The position numbers and the translations under genes were made by a program. From NCBI RefSeq assembly GCF_009827515.1, contig NZ_WTYO01000006.1:86616-150615 (forward strand): a stretch of 64,000 bases of DNA, read 5' to 3'. Below, piece by piece: positions 33,053 through 44,158 of this stretch. A model generated the notes under the pieces. It did no database searches, was not told the DNA's origin, and worked only from the letters and a program-made list of their open reading frames with translations. Within the stretch, counting starts at the first letter, position 1. Every line of letters starts with the position of its first letter. This DNA comes from Pelagerythrobacter marinus. Its GTDB lineage: Bacteria > Pseudomonadota > Alphaproteobacteria > Sphingomonadales > Sphingomonadaceae.

Positions 33053-35092
33053 TCAGTCCTCGCCCTCGGCGATCTTCAGCTCCGGCCGCGGCGGCGGCAG
33101 CGGCGCGTCGCGGTCGCCCGGCTTCAGGTAGGTGTCGAACCACTCCATCATCCGCACGCTGTAATCGTAGCGCGCGGCGGCCTTCTGGTTGCCGTGCCCC
33201 TCGCCCGGGTAGAGCACGAGGCGCACCGGCGTTTCGGGCTTACGCGTCTTCATGTGGCGATAGAGCTCGTAGCTCTGCGTCGGCGAAACGCGCGTGTCGG
33301 CATCGCCGTGCATGATCAGCAGCGGGGTTTCGGCCTTGTCCACGTGATAGATCGGGCTGCGTTCCATCAGGTGGTCCCATTCTTCCCACGGCCACTTGCG
33401 CTCGTGGACGAGATACATCTCGTTGGGAATGTCGGTCGTGCCGAACTTGCTGATATTGTTGGAAATGCCGACGAACATCACGCCTGCGGCGAATTCCTGC
33501 GAGTAGTAAGTGGAGCCCCAGGCGGTGGCGAAGCCGCCGTAGGAACCGCCGGTCAGGCCCACGCGGTCGGGATCGGCGATCCCGGCTTCGACCAGCGCGC
33601 GCTTGCCATCGACCAGGTCGTCGAACTCCTTGCCAGCGTAATCGCCCTGGTGCTGCTTCGAAAAGGCCGTGCCATAGCCGGTCGAGCCGCGATAATTGGG
33701 CAGGAACACGGCATAGCCGCGCCCGGCGGCGACCTGGCCGGGGGAGCTGTAATAGGTCTGCCAGCCGTTCGATTCGTGCGCTTCCGGCCCGCCGTGGACG
33801 TCGAAGATCACCGGCGCGCCGCCGCGCGGGATATCGCCGACCGGCTCGATCAGCACGCCTTCGATTTCCTGCCCGTCGCGCGCAGTATAGGTGAAGGTGC
33901 GCTGGGCGCCCATGTCGATCTCGGCCAGCCAGGGGTTGTGCCGGGTCCAGCGGGTGAACTGGCCGTCCGACACGACGTAGAGCTCCGGCGGATGCTCGGG
34001 CGAATGGGCCTCGACCGCGATCGTGCCGCCGCCCACTTCCAGGTCGCTGAGGATCAGCGCGCCCGGATCGTGCTCTTCCAGCACCTCGCCTTCGGCCGAA
34101 TAGATCCGCAGCACGCTCTGCGCGCCGACATCGACGATCGCCGCCAGCCGGCCGTCGGGCAGGAACTCGGCGTCGCTCGTCGCCTCGGGCGCGCCGGCGT
34201 TGAGCGCGCGATAGGCGCCGGTCGCGACATCGGCCAGGTGCAGCGTGGTCGCCGCCGGGTCGTTCGCGTCGACCGCCGCGATCAGCGACAGGCGGCTGCC
34301 GTCGGGCGAGATCTCGACATCGCCGAGCTTGCCCGGCGTTTCGACCGCGCGCAGCATGCGCCCGCGGGCAAGGTCCACGACATGGACCCGCTTCGACGTG
34401 TAGCTGTCGTCCACCAGCGGGCTGGGCGCGCTCTCGACGATCGCGGTCGTCCCGTCGGGCGCGACCTGGATATTGCTGACATGGCCGGGCACCTCGATCG
34501 CGCGCGGCGATTCGTCGATCTCGGCGCCGACGCGCGCCGCGAAGAGGCGGTTCAGCCGCGCCTCTTCCTCGTAGACCACCGCGTCGAAGCCGGCCTTCTT
34601 GCGCTTGTCGAGCGCCTCGTCGGGCGCGGCCCCGGCGAGGAGGTAGAGCGTCGCGCCGTCGGGCGACCAGGCATAGCCGCGCACGTCGCCGTCCTCGATC
34701 GCGGCCAGCTTGCGGTGGCCGCCGCCGTCCACCGGGATCCCCCAGACCGCGCGCTTTTCATCGTCGGCCTTGTAGAGGAAGCTGACCATGCGCCCGTCGG
34801 GCGAGAAGCGGACCGCCGAAACGTCGATGTCGTCGGGCAGGAAATCGCGCGCGCTGTCGGGGCCGTAGGCAAGCTTGAGCTGGTCGGTGCTGCGCCCGTC
34901 CTTCTCCCCCTCGGTGACGTCGGGCCAGCGCGAAGTGGTATAGGCGACGCGGTTGCCATCGGGCGAAACCGCCAGTTCGCCGACCGTTTCCAGCTTGGCG
35001 ACATCCTCGGCCGTCATCGGCCGCGCGGCGGCCGTGGCGGCGAGCGAGACCGATGCGAGCAGGGTCGCGGCGCTAACCAGTGTCCGGGTCAT
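33053..35092 (-). CDS. Exported S9 family serine peptidase (acylaminoacyl/dipeptidyl peptidase type)
   Basis: 679 residues from the ATG at 35092; signal peptide SLAATAAARP. The N-terminal half is a WD40-like beta-propeller (AVSPDGNRVAYT, RFSPDGRMVSFLY, YAWSPDGATLYLL), gating a C-terminal alpha/beta hydrolase. The catalytic triad is Ser517 (GGSYGG), Asp599 (HGDADTRV) and His633 (GEGHG). Probably cleaves short peptides in the periplasm. The frame continues beyond 35092 without homology. Divergent from the amidohydrolase gene. Confidence 0.94.
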   Translation of the reverse strand: MTRTLVSAATLLASVSLAATAAARPMTAEDVAKLETVGELAVSPDGNRVAYTTSRWPDVTEGEKDGRSTDQLKLAYGPDSARDFLPDDIDVSAVRFSPDGRMVSFLYKADDEKRAVWGIPVDGGGHRKLAAIEDGDVRGYAWSPDGATLYLLAGAAPDEALDKRKKAGFDAVVYEEEARLNRLFAARVGAEIDESPRAIEVPGHVSNIQVAPDGTTAIVESAPSPLVDDSYTSKRVHVVDLARGRMLRAVETPGKLGDVEISPDGSRLSLIAAVDANDPAATTLHLADVATGAYRALNAGAPEATSDAEFLPDGRLAAIVDVGAQSVLRIYSAEGEVLEEHDPGALILSDLEVGGGTIAVEAHSPEHPPELYVVSDGQFTRWTRHNPWLAEIDMGAQRTFTYTARDGQEIEGVLIEPVGDIPRGGAPVIFDVHGGPEAHESNGWQTYYSSPGQVAAGRGYAVFLPNYRGSTGYGTAFSKQHQGDYAGKEFDDLVDGKRALVEAGIADPDRVGLTGGSYGGFATAWGSTYYSQEFAAGVMFVGISNNISKFGTTDIPNEMYLVHERKWPWEEWDHLMERSPIYHVDKAETPLLIMHGDADTRVSPTQSYELYRHMKTRKPETPVRLVLYPGEGHGNQKAAARYDYSVRMMEWFDTYLKPGDRDAPLPPPRPELKIAEGED

Positions 35093-35225
35093 GGAAATCC
35101 TTTCGAATGAAACTGCCTGCACGGTCATACAGCCTGTGGCGCGCAGGGCAAACGGCGGGCCGTGCCCCCCTTGCGCCGGGCGGCGCGCGCGGGCATCACC
35201 CCCGGCCAAGAGGGAGGATTGCTCG

Positions 35226-36506
35226 ATGACGTTCAAGGTTCCGCTGGCGGCCGCCGCCGCTTTCGCCGCCGTGCTGGGTGCCGCGCCGGCGCTCGCCCAG
35301 ACGATCGTGATCCACGCCGGCGCGGTCGTGACCGATGCCCTGAGCGACCCGCGCGGCCCCTCCACGATCACGGTCGCCGACGGGCGGATCGTCTCGATCG
35401 AGGGAGGGCACCAGCCCGCGCCCGAAGGGGCCGAGGCGGTGGACCTGTCGGACCGCACCGTCCTGCCCGGCCTGATCGACCTGCACGTCCACCTGACCGG
35501 CGATCCGGGCGGCGATTTCTGGAAGGAAGCGGTCGAGCCCGACGAATGGGGCGTCGTGGTCGGGGCCAAGAACGCGCGGCTGACCGCGCTCGCCGGGTTC
35601 ACCACCGTGCGCGAAGCGGGCAGCGCGCAGCACACCGCCTTCGCGCTGCGCCGCGGGACCGAAGAAGGCATGATCCCCGGGCCGCGGATCGTCGCCGCCG
35701 GCCCCGCGCTCGCGATCGTCGGCGGCCATGGCGACGTTTCGGGCTTCCGCCCGGAGATCAACCACGTCCTCGCCTCCGGCTATGCCTGCACCGGCGCGGT
35801 CGAGTGCGCGGAGAAAGTCCGCCGCGCGAGCCAGAACGGGGCGGACTGGATCAAGATCACCGCGACCGGCGGCGTGCTGAGCCAGCAGGGCCGCGGGCTC
35901 GACGCGCACTTCACCAGCGCGGAGATGCAGGCGATCGCCGACACCGCGCATTCGCTGGGCCTCAAGGTCATGGCCCATGCCCACGGCGCGCGCGGGGTCG
36001 AGGCGGCGAGCGCGGCCGGGATCGACACGATCGAGCACGGCACTTACCTCGACGACGGCGCGATTGCGGCAATGAAGAAGAACGGCACCGTGCTCGTGCC
36101 CACGCTGATGGCGTTCCAGGGCATTTCCGAAAGGCTCGGCACCGGCACTTATACCCCGGTGGTGGAGGCGAAAGTGCGCGCGGTGGCCGATGCCGCGCGC
36201 GTGTTCATGGGCAAGGCCTACCGCGAAGGGGTGCGGATCGCCTTCGGCACCGATGCCGGCGTGTTCGAACACGGCCGCAACGCGGGCGAGTTCCGCCTGA
36301 TGATCGGGCAGGGCATGTCGAGCCGCGAGGCCCTGGCCAGCGCGACCACGGTGGCCGCCGAAGTGCTGGAGATGGAGGGGGAGATCGGCCGCCTCGCCCC
36401 CGGCTATTCGGCCGACATCATCGCGGTCGCCGGCAACCCGCTGGACGATGCGACCGTGCTGGAGCACGTCGATTGGGTCATGGCCCGCGGGCGCGTGATC
36501 GAATAG
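35226..36506 (+). CDS. Exported metal-dependent amidohydrolase (Xaa-Pro dipeptidase-like)
   Basis: 426 residues from the ATG at 35226; signal peptide ends GAAPALAQ. TIM-barrel metal-site motifs: HVH in LIDLHVHLTGD, the lysine in DWIKITATGG, His in MAHAHGARGV and DTIEHGTYLDDG, and the Asp in IAFGTDAGVFEHG. Closest in look to imidazolonepropionase-related amidohydrolases that cleave Xaa-Pro/Arg dipeptides. The neighbouring S9 and DUF885 peptidases suggest a peptide-scavenging group. Confidence 0.9.
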   Translation: MTFKVPLAAAAAFAAVLGAAPALAQTIVIHAGAVVTDALSDPRGPSTITVADGRIVSIEGGHQPAPEGAEAVDLSDRTVLPGLIDLHVHLTGDPGGDFWKEAVEPDEWGVVVGAKNARLTALAGFTTVREAGSAQHTAFALRRGTEEGMIPGPRIVAAGPALAIVGGHGDVSGFRPEINHVLASGYACTGAVECAEKVRRASQNGADWIKITATGGVLSQQGRGLDAHFTSAEMQAIADTAHSLGLKVMAHAHGARGVEAASAAGIDTIEHGTYLDDGAIAAMKKNGTVLVPTLMAFQGISERLGTGTYTPVVEAKVRAVADAARVFMGKAYREGVRIAFGTDAGVFEHGRNAGEFRLMIGQGMSSREALASATTVAAEVLEMEGEIGRLAPGYSADIIAVAGNPLDDATVLEHVDWVMARGRVIE

Positions 36507-36529
36507 CCTTGCCCAACACCGGTCGAGCC

Positions 36530-36559
36530 GTGGGGCCGGCTCGTCGAAGCGGGCCCCAC
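36530..36559 (+). terminator. Hairpin after the amidohydrolase gene
   Basis: Perfect stem GTGGGGCC (36530-36537) with GGCCCCAC (36552-36559). Lies 24 bases after the stop; no T-run, so intrinsic termination is uncertain. Confidence 0.35.
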
Positions 36560-36609
36560 CCGGGCGCGGCCGGGCCTAGAGTGACGTGCCTGTCCAGGGG
36601 AGTTTACGC

Positions 36610-38490
36610 ATGACCAGCCTTCGCCTTGCGCTTGCCGCGACCGCCGCCGCCACCGTCGCACTCGCCGCGCCCGCCGCCGCGCACACTGCCGCGAACACTG
36701 CCGGGAACACCGCCGCGAACACTGGCACCCAGCCGCCCGCATCGCCCGGGGCGGCCGCCGGCGCGGCGCAGGCGGCGCAGAGCGAGCACGACAAGCTCTT
36801 CGCCCTGTTCGCCGCGGCGGACGAGAAGGACATGCAGCTCAACCCGATCATGGCGCTGTTCCGCGGCGACATGCGCTATGCCGACCGGCTGGGCGATTAC
36901 CTGACCGACGATTACAACGCGCGCACGCTGGCCAATGCGCGCGACAACCTCGCCGCGCTGGCGCGGATCGACCGCTCGGCGCTCAGCCCGACCGACCGGC
37001 TGGCCTACGACGTGTTCGAATACAACCAGCGCAACACGCTGAAGGACTACGCGCCGGAGATCCTCGCGCTGACCGAAGTGCGCCCGATCAACCACTTCAC
37101 CGGCTTCCACACGTTCTACCCGACGTTCGCCAGCGGGCAGGGCGCGGCCCCGTTCAAGACGGTCGAGGATTACGAGAACAACCTCAGCCGCCATGCCGAC
37201 TACGTCGAACTGATCGACCGTTCGATCGCCAGGTTCCGCGAAGGGCAGGCCAGCGGCGTCTATGCCACCCGGCTGACGATCGGCAACGTGATCGAACAGC
37301 TCGATACCCAGCTGGCCATGCCGATCGAGGAATCGCCGCTCTGGGGCCCGGTGACGATGCTGCCCGACAGCTTCGACGCGGCCGAGAAGGACCGCCTGAC
37401 GCGTGAGCACCGGGCCGCGGTCGAGGCGATCTACGCCGCGCACACGCGCCTGCGCGATTACTTGCGCGACGAGTACCTGCCCCAAGCGCGCGAAACGGTC
37501 GGCCTGTCGCAGATGAAGGGCGGCGACCGGCTCTACGCCCGGCTGATCGAGGGGACAACCACGCTGCCGCTGTCTGCCGATTACCTGCACGACCTGGGCC
37601 TGGCCGAAGTTGCCCGGATCAAGGCGGAGCTGGAGAAGATCCGCCGCGAAGTCGGCTTCGAGGGCACGCTGAACGCGTTCTTCGACCATGTCCGCACCGA
37701 TCCGCAGTTCAAGCCCGAAAGCCGCGAGGCGCTGACGCAGAGCTATTACGACATCGGCGAGGAAGTCGATGCGAAGATCGGCGAATACTTCTCGCTCGTC
37801 CCCGAGACCCCGCTGGAGATCAAGCCCTACGAACCCTTCCGCGAGAAGTTCGAGGCCGGCGGCTCCTACATGCCCGGCGCGCCCGACGGATCGCGCCCCG
37901 GCACGTTCTATTTCAACGCCTACGACCTGCCCAGCCGGCTGACGACGGGCAATGTCACGCTCTACCTCCACGAAGGGGCGCCGGGGCACCATTTCCAGAT
38001 CAGCCTGGCGCAGGAGAACGAGGCGCTGCCCGCCTTCATGCGCTTCGGCGGCAATACCGCCTATGTCGAAGGCTGGGCGCTCTATTCCGAGACGCTGGGT
38101 TACGAGATGGGGTTCTTCGACGACCCCTGGAACCGCTACGGCACCTTGCAGGATGAACAGCTGCGGGCGATGCGGCTGGTGGTCGATACCGGCCTCCACG
38201 CCAAGGGCTGGACGCGCGAGCAGGCGATCGACTTCATGCTCGAGAACTCCGGCATGACGCGGACCGAGGTGGTTGCCGAAGTCGAACGCTATATCGCGAT
38301 TCCCAGCCAGGCCCTGGCTTACAAGACCGGCGCGCTGAAGATCCAGGAACTGCGCGAGAAGGCCGAGGCCGCGCTGGGCGAGGATTTCGACATCCGCGCC
38401 TTCCACGCGCAAGTGCTGGGCACCGGCGCGCTGCCGCTGCCCGTGCTGGAGGAGAAGATCGACCGCTGGATCGCCGCCGGCGGGCAATAG
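36610..38490 (+). CDS. DUF885 family exported protein (putative metallopeptidase)
   Basis: 626 residues from the ATG at 36610 with an AGGGGAG ribosome site. A signal peptide ends near AAPAAAHTA, followed by a short repeat linker (TAAN, TAGN, TAAN, TGT) coded by imperfect 12-bp DNA repeats. The conserved metal motif is HEGAPGHH (454-461), with the later glutamate in AYVEGWALYSETLG. DUF885 proteins are predicted zinc carboxypeptidase-like enzymes. Substrate unknown. Confidence 0.88.
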   Translation: MTSLRLALAATAAATVALAAPAAAHTAANTAGNTAANTGTQPPASPGAAAGAAQAAQSEHDKLFALFAAADEKDMQLNPIMALFRGDMRYADRLGDYLTDDYNARTLANARDNLAALARIDRSALSPTDRLAYDVFEYNQRNTLKDYAPEILALTEVRPINHFTGFHTFYPTFASGQGAAPFKTVEDYENNLSRHADYVELIDRSIARFREGQASGVYATRLTIGNVIEQLDTQLAMPIEESPLWGPVTMLPDSFDAAEKDRLTREHRAAVEAIYAAHTRLRDYLRDEYLPQARETVGLSQMKGGDRLYARLIEGTTTLPLSADYLHDLGLAEVARIKAELEKIRREVGFEGTLNAFFDHVRTDPQFKPESREALTQSYYDIGEEVDAKIGEYFSLVPETPLEIKPYEPFREKFEAGGSYMPGAPDGSRPGTFYFNAYDLPSRLTTGNVTLYLHEGAPGHHFQISLAQENEALPAFMRFGGNTAYVEGWALYSETLGYEMGFFDDPWNRYGTLQDEQLRAMRLVVDTGLHAKGWTREQAIDFMLENSGMTRTEVVAEVERYIAIPSQALAYKTGALKIQELREKAEAALGEDFDIRAFHAQVLGTGALPLPVLEEKIDRWIAAGGQ

Positions 38491-38566
38491 GCTCCTCCGG
38501 CGGTTCCCGGGCCATGCGACAGTGCGCTGGACGGCGTGCGGCGGATGGCCTAGATACGGGGCCATC

Positions 38567-40550
<1,984 letters not shown>

Positions 40551-40565
40551 ACTATAGCCAGACCT

Positions 40566-42257
40566 ATGTCGATCGATCTTGAGCGTGTTATTGCTGTCTC
40601 TCATCCCCCTGCGGAGGGAGCGAAAGAGTGGCGTGAAAATGCACTTGAAGGCGTCAAATACGTTGTCGGGATTGCAAATCGCGATCCTGTAGTCATTTTC
40701 ACATCTTCCGGGCAGTCTCTCATCGTGGGTGTGCTGGCTCCTCTCGAGAATCTCCGCCCACCAGACTTCGATGACCTAGGCCGGATGTCGGTCATGCTGG
40801 AGGAGTCCTGGTCTCTCACCTGGTGTAGTGGTGGGGGTGAACCAGACCGAGCATTTCTTTCGCCTCCCCTCGATAGCCCCGGCTGTAAGTCGCTAGTGGG
40901 GGGTGAAAAGCTGTTGTTTCGACGCAGCTTCGAAGGCGTTGACCGAGGTCTTGTGCGGACAGAAATCAGTCAAAAGCTTGTACATGCGTTAGGCCTGTAC
41001 TGGCTTGATGAAGAGTCGGCGTATTGCAGATTAGACGATCATGGTGATGTAGAACCAGTGATTCGCCTTCAGGATATCTCGGCAGCCACGGGTCAAAATA
41101 ACGACGTAATCGTTACGATAAAGAGAGGAGATCTTCACAACTATATGGCTCTTACAGGAATGGGGCTCGTCATCAAATTCGATTTCACGCGGTTTGAGCC
41201 CGGTTCGTTTATGGGATGGCATGGTGAACGCCGATTCAGCACCACTGACACCGATATTTCCTTTCACGGGGGGCAACAGCACAACAGCAGTTTTGTGAAC
41301 GGTTGCCTCGTCGTTCTCCCGGATGTGGGACCAGACGATGTCCTGCAGACATTGCAACGAGATTGGCGTGATGATGGTAAGCAGTACGCGAGTTTCATTG
41401 CCCAAGACTGGAAGAATGATCGGATTGCAGAGATTTCGTGCGCTCCGGATGCCTTGGCAAGCTACTTCGAGAAGGATTCTCCGCTCCCCTTTCAGGTCAC
41501 CCCTGCCTTCTTCAAGCCCGAAGTTCTGTTAAAATACAAGTCAAATAGAGAGAAATACAAAGTAGAAAATCGATCTATCAGCTGTCGGGGTGCTTGGCAT
41601 CTTAAGTCCTACGATATAAATGAGGCAGGTCAAGTGCATGCATATCTGTACGACCTTGCGAAGTTGCCCTATAGCGAGCAGCTCTATTGGAAATCCTTCA
41701 ATGAAGATCCTCGAGCTCCAATATCAAAGCGTGCGTTCCGCACGGACTTCGAAGGTGACTGGGACACCACACACGACCCACTTGAAGATATAAAATCGTA
41801 TGTGAAAGACCTAAATCGCGTTGTTCCAACTTGGTGGTTGCCGCGAGCTGAGGCGTTGATCGATGCTACCAATTACCCGGTGACTGCGTCTCCTGACGAA
41901 TGGGCGGAATCGATCCTGTCTCTCGATCAGCTCGTGGTTGAGGGATTCTCGCCATCTGGCTTGCGGACCTTGCTGGCGGAAGCCGCTGTCGACTATGAAA
42001 AGAACTGGCAAAGCCTCAAGCTATTGCACGAGATATTGCTAACCAAGGGCATTGATGCGGAAGACGTCCAGAAGATATTGAAACCTCTTAAAGAAATACA
42101 TCACATTCGGTCAAAGGCAAAAGGACATGCGTCCGGCTCGCAGAGAGCGAATATGATCAAGACTGCACGAACCGAGCACGGATCGCTTACGAAGCATTTT
42201 CGTGAGGCCTGTATCCGCTGTCAGCAATCAATTGAGCGCATCATTGATATCCTTTGA
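40566..42257 (+). CDS. Unrecognised 563-residue protein on an AT-rich island; HEPN-like R-x5-H near C terminus
   Basis: I do not recognise the family. Codon usage is far more A/T-ending than all neighbours, which signals recent transfer. No signal peptide or membrane helix. The middle has FFKPEVLLKYKSNREKYK, ISCRGAWHLKSYDINEAGQ and a dense patch LPYSEQLYWKSFNEDPRAP followed by ISKRAFRTDFEGDWD, which look like a conserved core. The last 100 residues are helical and contain R515-SKAKG-H521, matching the R-x4-6-H signature of HEPN ribonucleases in toxins and abortive-infection proteins. It starts 15 bases after thiC. A defence role is inference only. Confidence 0.75.
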   Translation: MSIDLERVIAVSHPPAEGAKEWRENALEGVKYVVGIANRDPVVIFTSSGQSLIVGVLAPLENLRPPDFDDLGRMSVMLEESWSLTWCSGGGEPDRAFLSPPLDSPGCKSLVGGEKLLFRRSFEGVDRGLVRTEISQKLVHALGLYWLDEESAYCRLDDHGDVEPVIRLQDISAATGQNNDVIVTIKRGDLHNYMALTGMGLVIKFDFTRFEPGSFMGWHGERRFSTTDTDISFHGGQQHNSSFVNGCLVVLPDVGPDDVLQTLQRDWRDDGKQYASFIAQDWKNDRIAEISCAPDALASYFEKDSPLPFQVTPAFFKPEVLLKYKSNREKYKVENRSISCRGAWHLKSYDINEAGQVHAYLYDLAKLPYSEQLYWKSFNEDPRAPISKRAFRTDFEGDWDTTHDPLEDIKSYVKDLNRVVPTWWLPRAEALIDATNYPVTASPDEWAESILSLDQLVVEGFSPSGLRTLLAEAAVDYEKNWQSLKLLHEILLTKGIDAEDVQKILKPLKEIHHIRSKAKGHASGSQRANMIKTARTEHGSLTKHFREACIRCQQSIERIIDIL

Positions 42258-42385
42258 AGTATCTGAGCCCCCGCTTGACAGCCAAGCGGAATCCGCCCTC
42301 ACGCATTTCACCATGATGCTCAAGTGCGTCTCCTCGGCACCAACGACGCCGACCGTGCGGCCTGCTGTCCTATCCGCTCTTCGCC

Positions 42386-42847
42386 GTGCTAGGCATCCTT
42401 CGAATATATAGACAGCGTGAAATCACCTACGCCCGCAACGCCACCGGCCCCTTCTACCACGGCACCCGCGCCGACCTCGCCTTGGGCGACCTGCTCTCGC
42501 CCGGCTTCACCTCCAACTACGCCGACCGCAAGCTGTCGTGGATTTACTTCTCCGGCACGCTCGATGCGGCGATCTGGGGGTGTGAGCTGGCGAAGGGTCC
42601 CAAAGGAAACGGGAACGCGCGGGAGCGCATCTATATCGTCGAGCCGACCGGTGCGTTCGAGGACAATCCGAATCTCACCGACAAGCGCTTCCCCGGCAAC
42701 CCGCCCGAGTCGTACCGCTCGCGCGAATCGCTCCGCATCGTGGGCGAGGTCGAGACGTGGGAGCCGCATCCGCCCGAGCGGCTGGCGGAGATGAAGGCCG
42801 CGCTCGCGCGGATGGAGGCCGAGGGCGGGCCCGAAATCATGGACTGA
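42386..42847 (+). CDS. arr: NAD+-rifampin ADP-ribosyltransferase (Arr family)
   Basis: Inactivates rifamycins by ADP-ribosylation; chromosomal homologues may serve other roles. 153 residues from a GTG at 42386. Arr motifs are intact: FYHGTRADLALGDLL (catalytic His region), SNYADRKLSWIYFS, TLDAAIWGCELA and VEPTGAFEDNPNLTDKRFPG. The first 15 residues (to about 42417) lie in the AT-rich segment and do not resemble Arr, so the native start may have been replaced by the insertion. No clear ribosome site. Confidence 0.9.
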   Translation: MLGILRIYRQREITYARNATGPFYHGTRADLALGDLLSPGFTSNYADRKLSWIYFSGTLDAAIWGCELAKGPKGNGNARERIYIVEPTGAFEDNPNLTDKRFPGNPPESYRSRESLRIVGEVETWEPHPPERLAEMKAALARMEAEGGPEIMD

Positions 42848-42930
42848 GGCACCCCACCGCCTCCGCCCCGCACGCCCCACCGGCAAAAACCATTTTCCTA
42901 CAAGCCCCCGGCTGTGCCTTATCCTGCGCG

Positions 42931-43671
42931 ATGAGCACGCGTCCCGATCCGTCCGCCTTCGCCGCCGGTGCCGCCAGTGCGCCGGACCGCGGCGACAGTT
43001 CCTCCGCTTCGCCTGCCGGCGCGCGCCCTCGCGGGGCCGATGACGCCAGCGGGGCCGGTGAGACCGGCAGGTCCGGCAGGGCCACCCGCCACGATGGCTG
43101 GTCGCTCGACAAGCAGGTCGCTTTCCTGCGCGCGCTGTCGGCCACGCATTCGGTCAGCGCCGCGGCCCGCTCGGTCGGGATGAGCCGCCAGTCGGCCTAC
43201 CGCCTGCGCTCGCGCCTGAAGGGCAAGGCGTTCGACCTCGCGTGGGAAGTCGCCTTCCACCACAGCTACGACGTGCTTGCCCATGCCGCGCTCGAACGCG
43301 CGCTCAACGGGGTGGAGATGCCGGTCTATTACCAGGGCGAGCAGGTCGGCTCCTACCGCCGGTACGACGAGCGGCTGACGGTCGCGCTGCTCAACCGCTT
43401 CACGCTCGGCGGCAACCCGGTCTTCGGGCGGCTCGGCCCGCGCGCCGAGCTGCACGCGCGCGATTTCGAGGCGCTGCTGGCGCGGATCGGCGCGGGCGAG
43501 GCGGTCGATACCGGCGCCCCGGGGCCGGGCGATCCGGGCGAGCTGGAGACGATCCTGCGCCAGAGCAGCGCGAAGGCGACATTCCGCCCCGCCGCCCCCT
43601 GTCCGTCCGCGCCCGGCGACGAGGAGATTATCGCGGCCCTTCAGGCGCTTGCGGAGGAAACGGAAAAGTGA
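42931..43671 (+). CDS. Helix-turn-helix protein of unknown role
   Basis: 246 residues from the ATG at 42931. The first 60 residues are low-complexity Ala/Gly/Ser/Arg. Then WSLDKQVAFLRALSATHSVS and AARSVGMSRQSAYRLRSRL form a clear helix-turn-helix, followed by a helical domain (FDLAWEVAFHHSYDVLAHAA). Similar proteins are common in sphingomonads and often labelled LysR-like, but no effector domain is visible. Target unknown. Confidence 0.7.
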   Translation: MSTRPDPSAFAAGAASAPDRGDSSSASPAGARPRGADDASGAGETGRSGRATRHDGWSLDKQVAFLRALSATHSVSAAARSVGMSRQSAYRLRSRLKGKAFDLAWEVAFHHSYDVLAHAALERALNGVEMPVYYQGEQVGSYRRYDERLTVALLNRFTLGGNPVFGRLGPRAELHARDFEALLARIGAGEAVDTGAPGPGDPGELETILRQSSAKATFRPAAPCPSAPGDEEIIAALQALAEETEK

Positions 43672-43723
43672 CGCCCTGTCACTTTCGTCACCCGCGCCCC
43701 GGCGGTCGAGAGAGCCGGTCGGG

Positions 43724-43765
43724 CGGGCACGGTCAGGCGGGCACGGTCAGGCAGACAAGGTCAGG
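43724..43765. repeat. 14-bp tandem repeat, three units
   Basis: CGGGCACGGTCAGG at 43724-43737 and 43738-43751 are identical; CAGACAAGGTCAGG at 43752-43765 is a diverged third unit. They lie over the 3' end of the DUF2061 gene. Confidence 0.8.
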
Positions 43766-44002
43766 CTGGGGCCGAACGTTCCTGCGCCCCCGGCGATGGA
43801 GCAGGACGTCGAGCGGCGCGGGGCGGCTTTCCCGGCGCCAGGCGCGCTCGTGGAAGAAAAACACCACCGCGTTCACCAGCGGCTCGACCAGCGCGATCCC
43901 GCCGGCGATCATGATCGAGCCGGTGAACAGGTACGCGACCGAAAAGCCCACCAGCAGGTGGAGGGCGAGGAAGCTGCATGTCTTGGTCAGGTCGCGTTTC
44001 AT
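43733..44002 (-). CDS. DUF2061 family small membrane protein
   Basis: 89 residues. Core matches DUF2061: KTCSFLALHLLVGFSVAYLF, TGSIMIAGGIALVEPLVNAV and FFFHERAW, with two membrane helices. The C-terminal 30 residues (after HERAW) are Arg/Pro-rich and end within a 14-bp tandem repeat, so the tail may be variable between strains. Function unknown. Confidence 0.85.
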   Translation of the reverse strand: MKRDLTKTCSFLALHLLVGFSVAYLFTGSIMIAGGIALVEPLVNAVVFFFHERAWRRESRPAPLDVLLHRRGRRNVRPQPDLVCLTVPA

Positions 44003-44158
44003 CGGGCCGGCCTAGGCGCGGCCGGTGATCGTGCAAAGCGATGAAAAGTGGGCAGTGTGATCGGTTTTGGCTTTCTTGGCCGGACTTCCGGGCGGCCGGG
44101 GGCGAGCGGGCCGGAGCGGTGCCGGGCCGGATTATCGCGCGGCCCGTCGCGCCGGGCG

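Noticed and set aside
33194..35110. 638-codon plus-strand frame opposite the S9 peptidase
   Set aside because: Shadow: His/Arg/Asp-rich with no domain; the minus frame has a complete catalytic triad and signal peptide.
40551..42415. AT-rich segment as a prophage or transposon
   Set aside because: Only one gene, no integrase, transposase, terminal inverted repeats or clear target duplication.
42417..42794. Alternative frame 42417 as the Arr N terminus via a frameshift
   Set aside because: The Arr frame is intact from FYHGT onward and nothing after it needs a shift; the alternative frame's sequence is a Thr/Pro/Ala-rich shadow.
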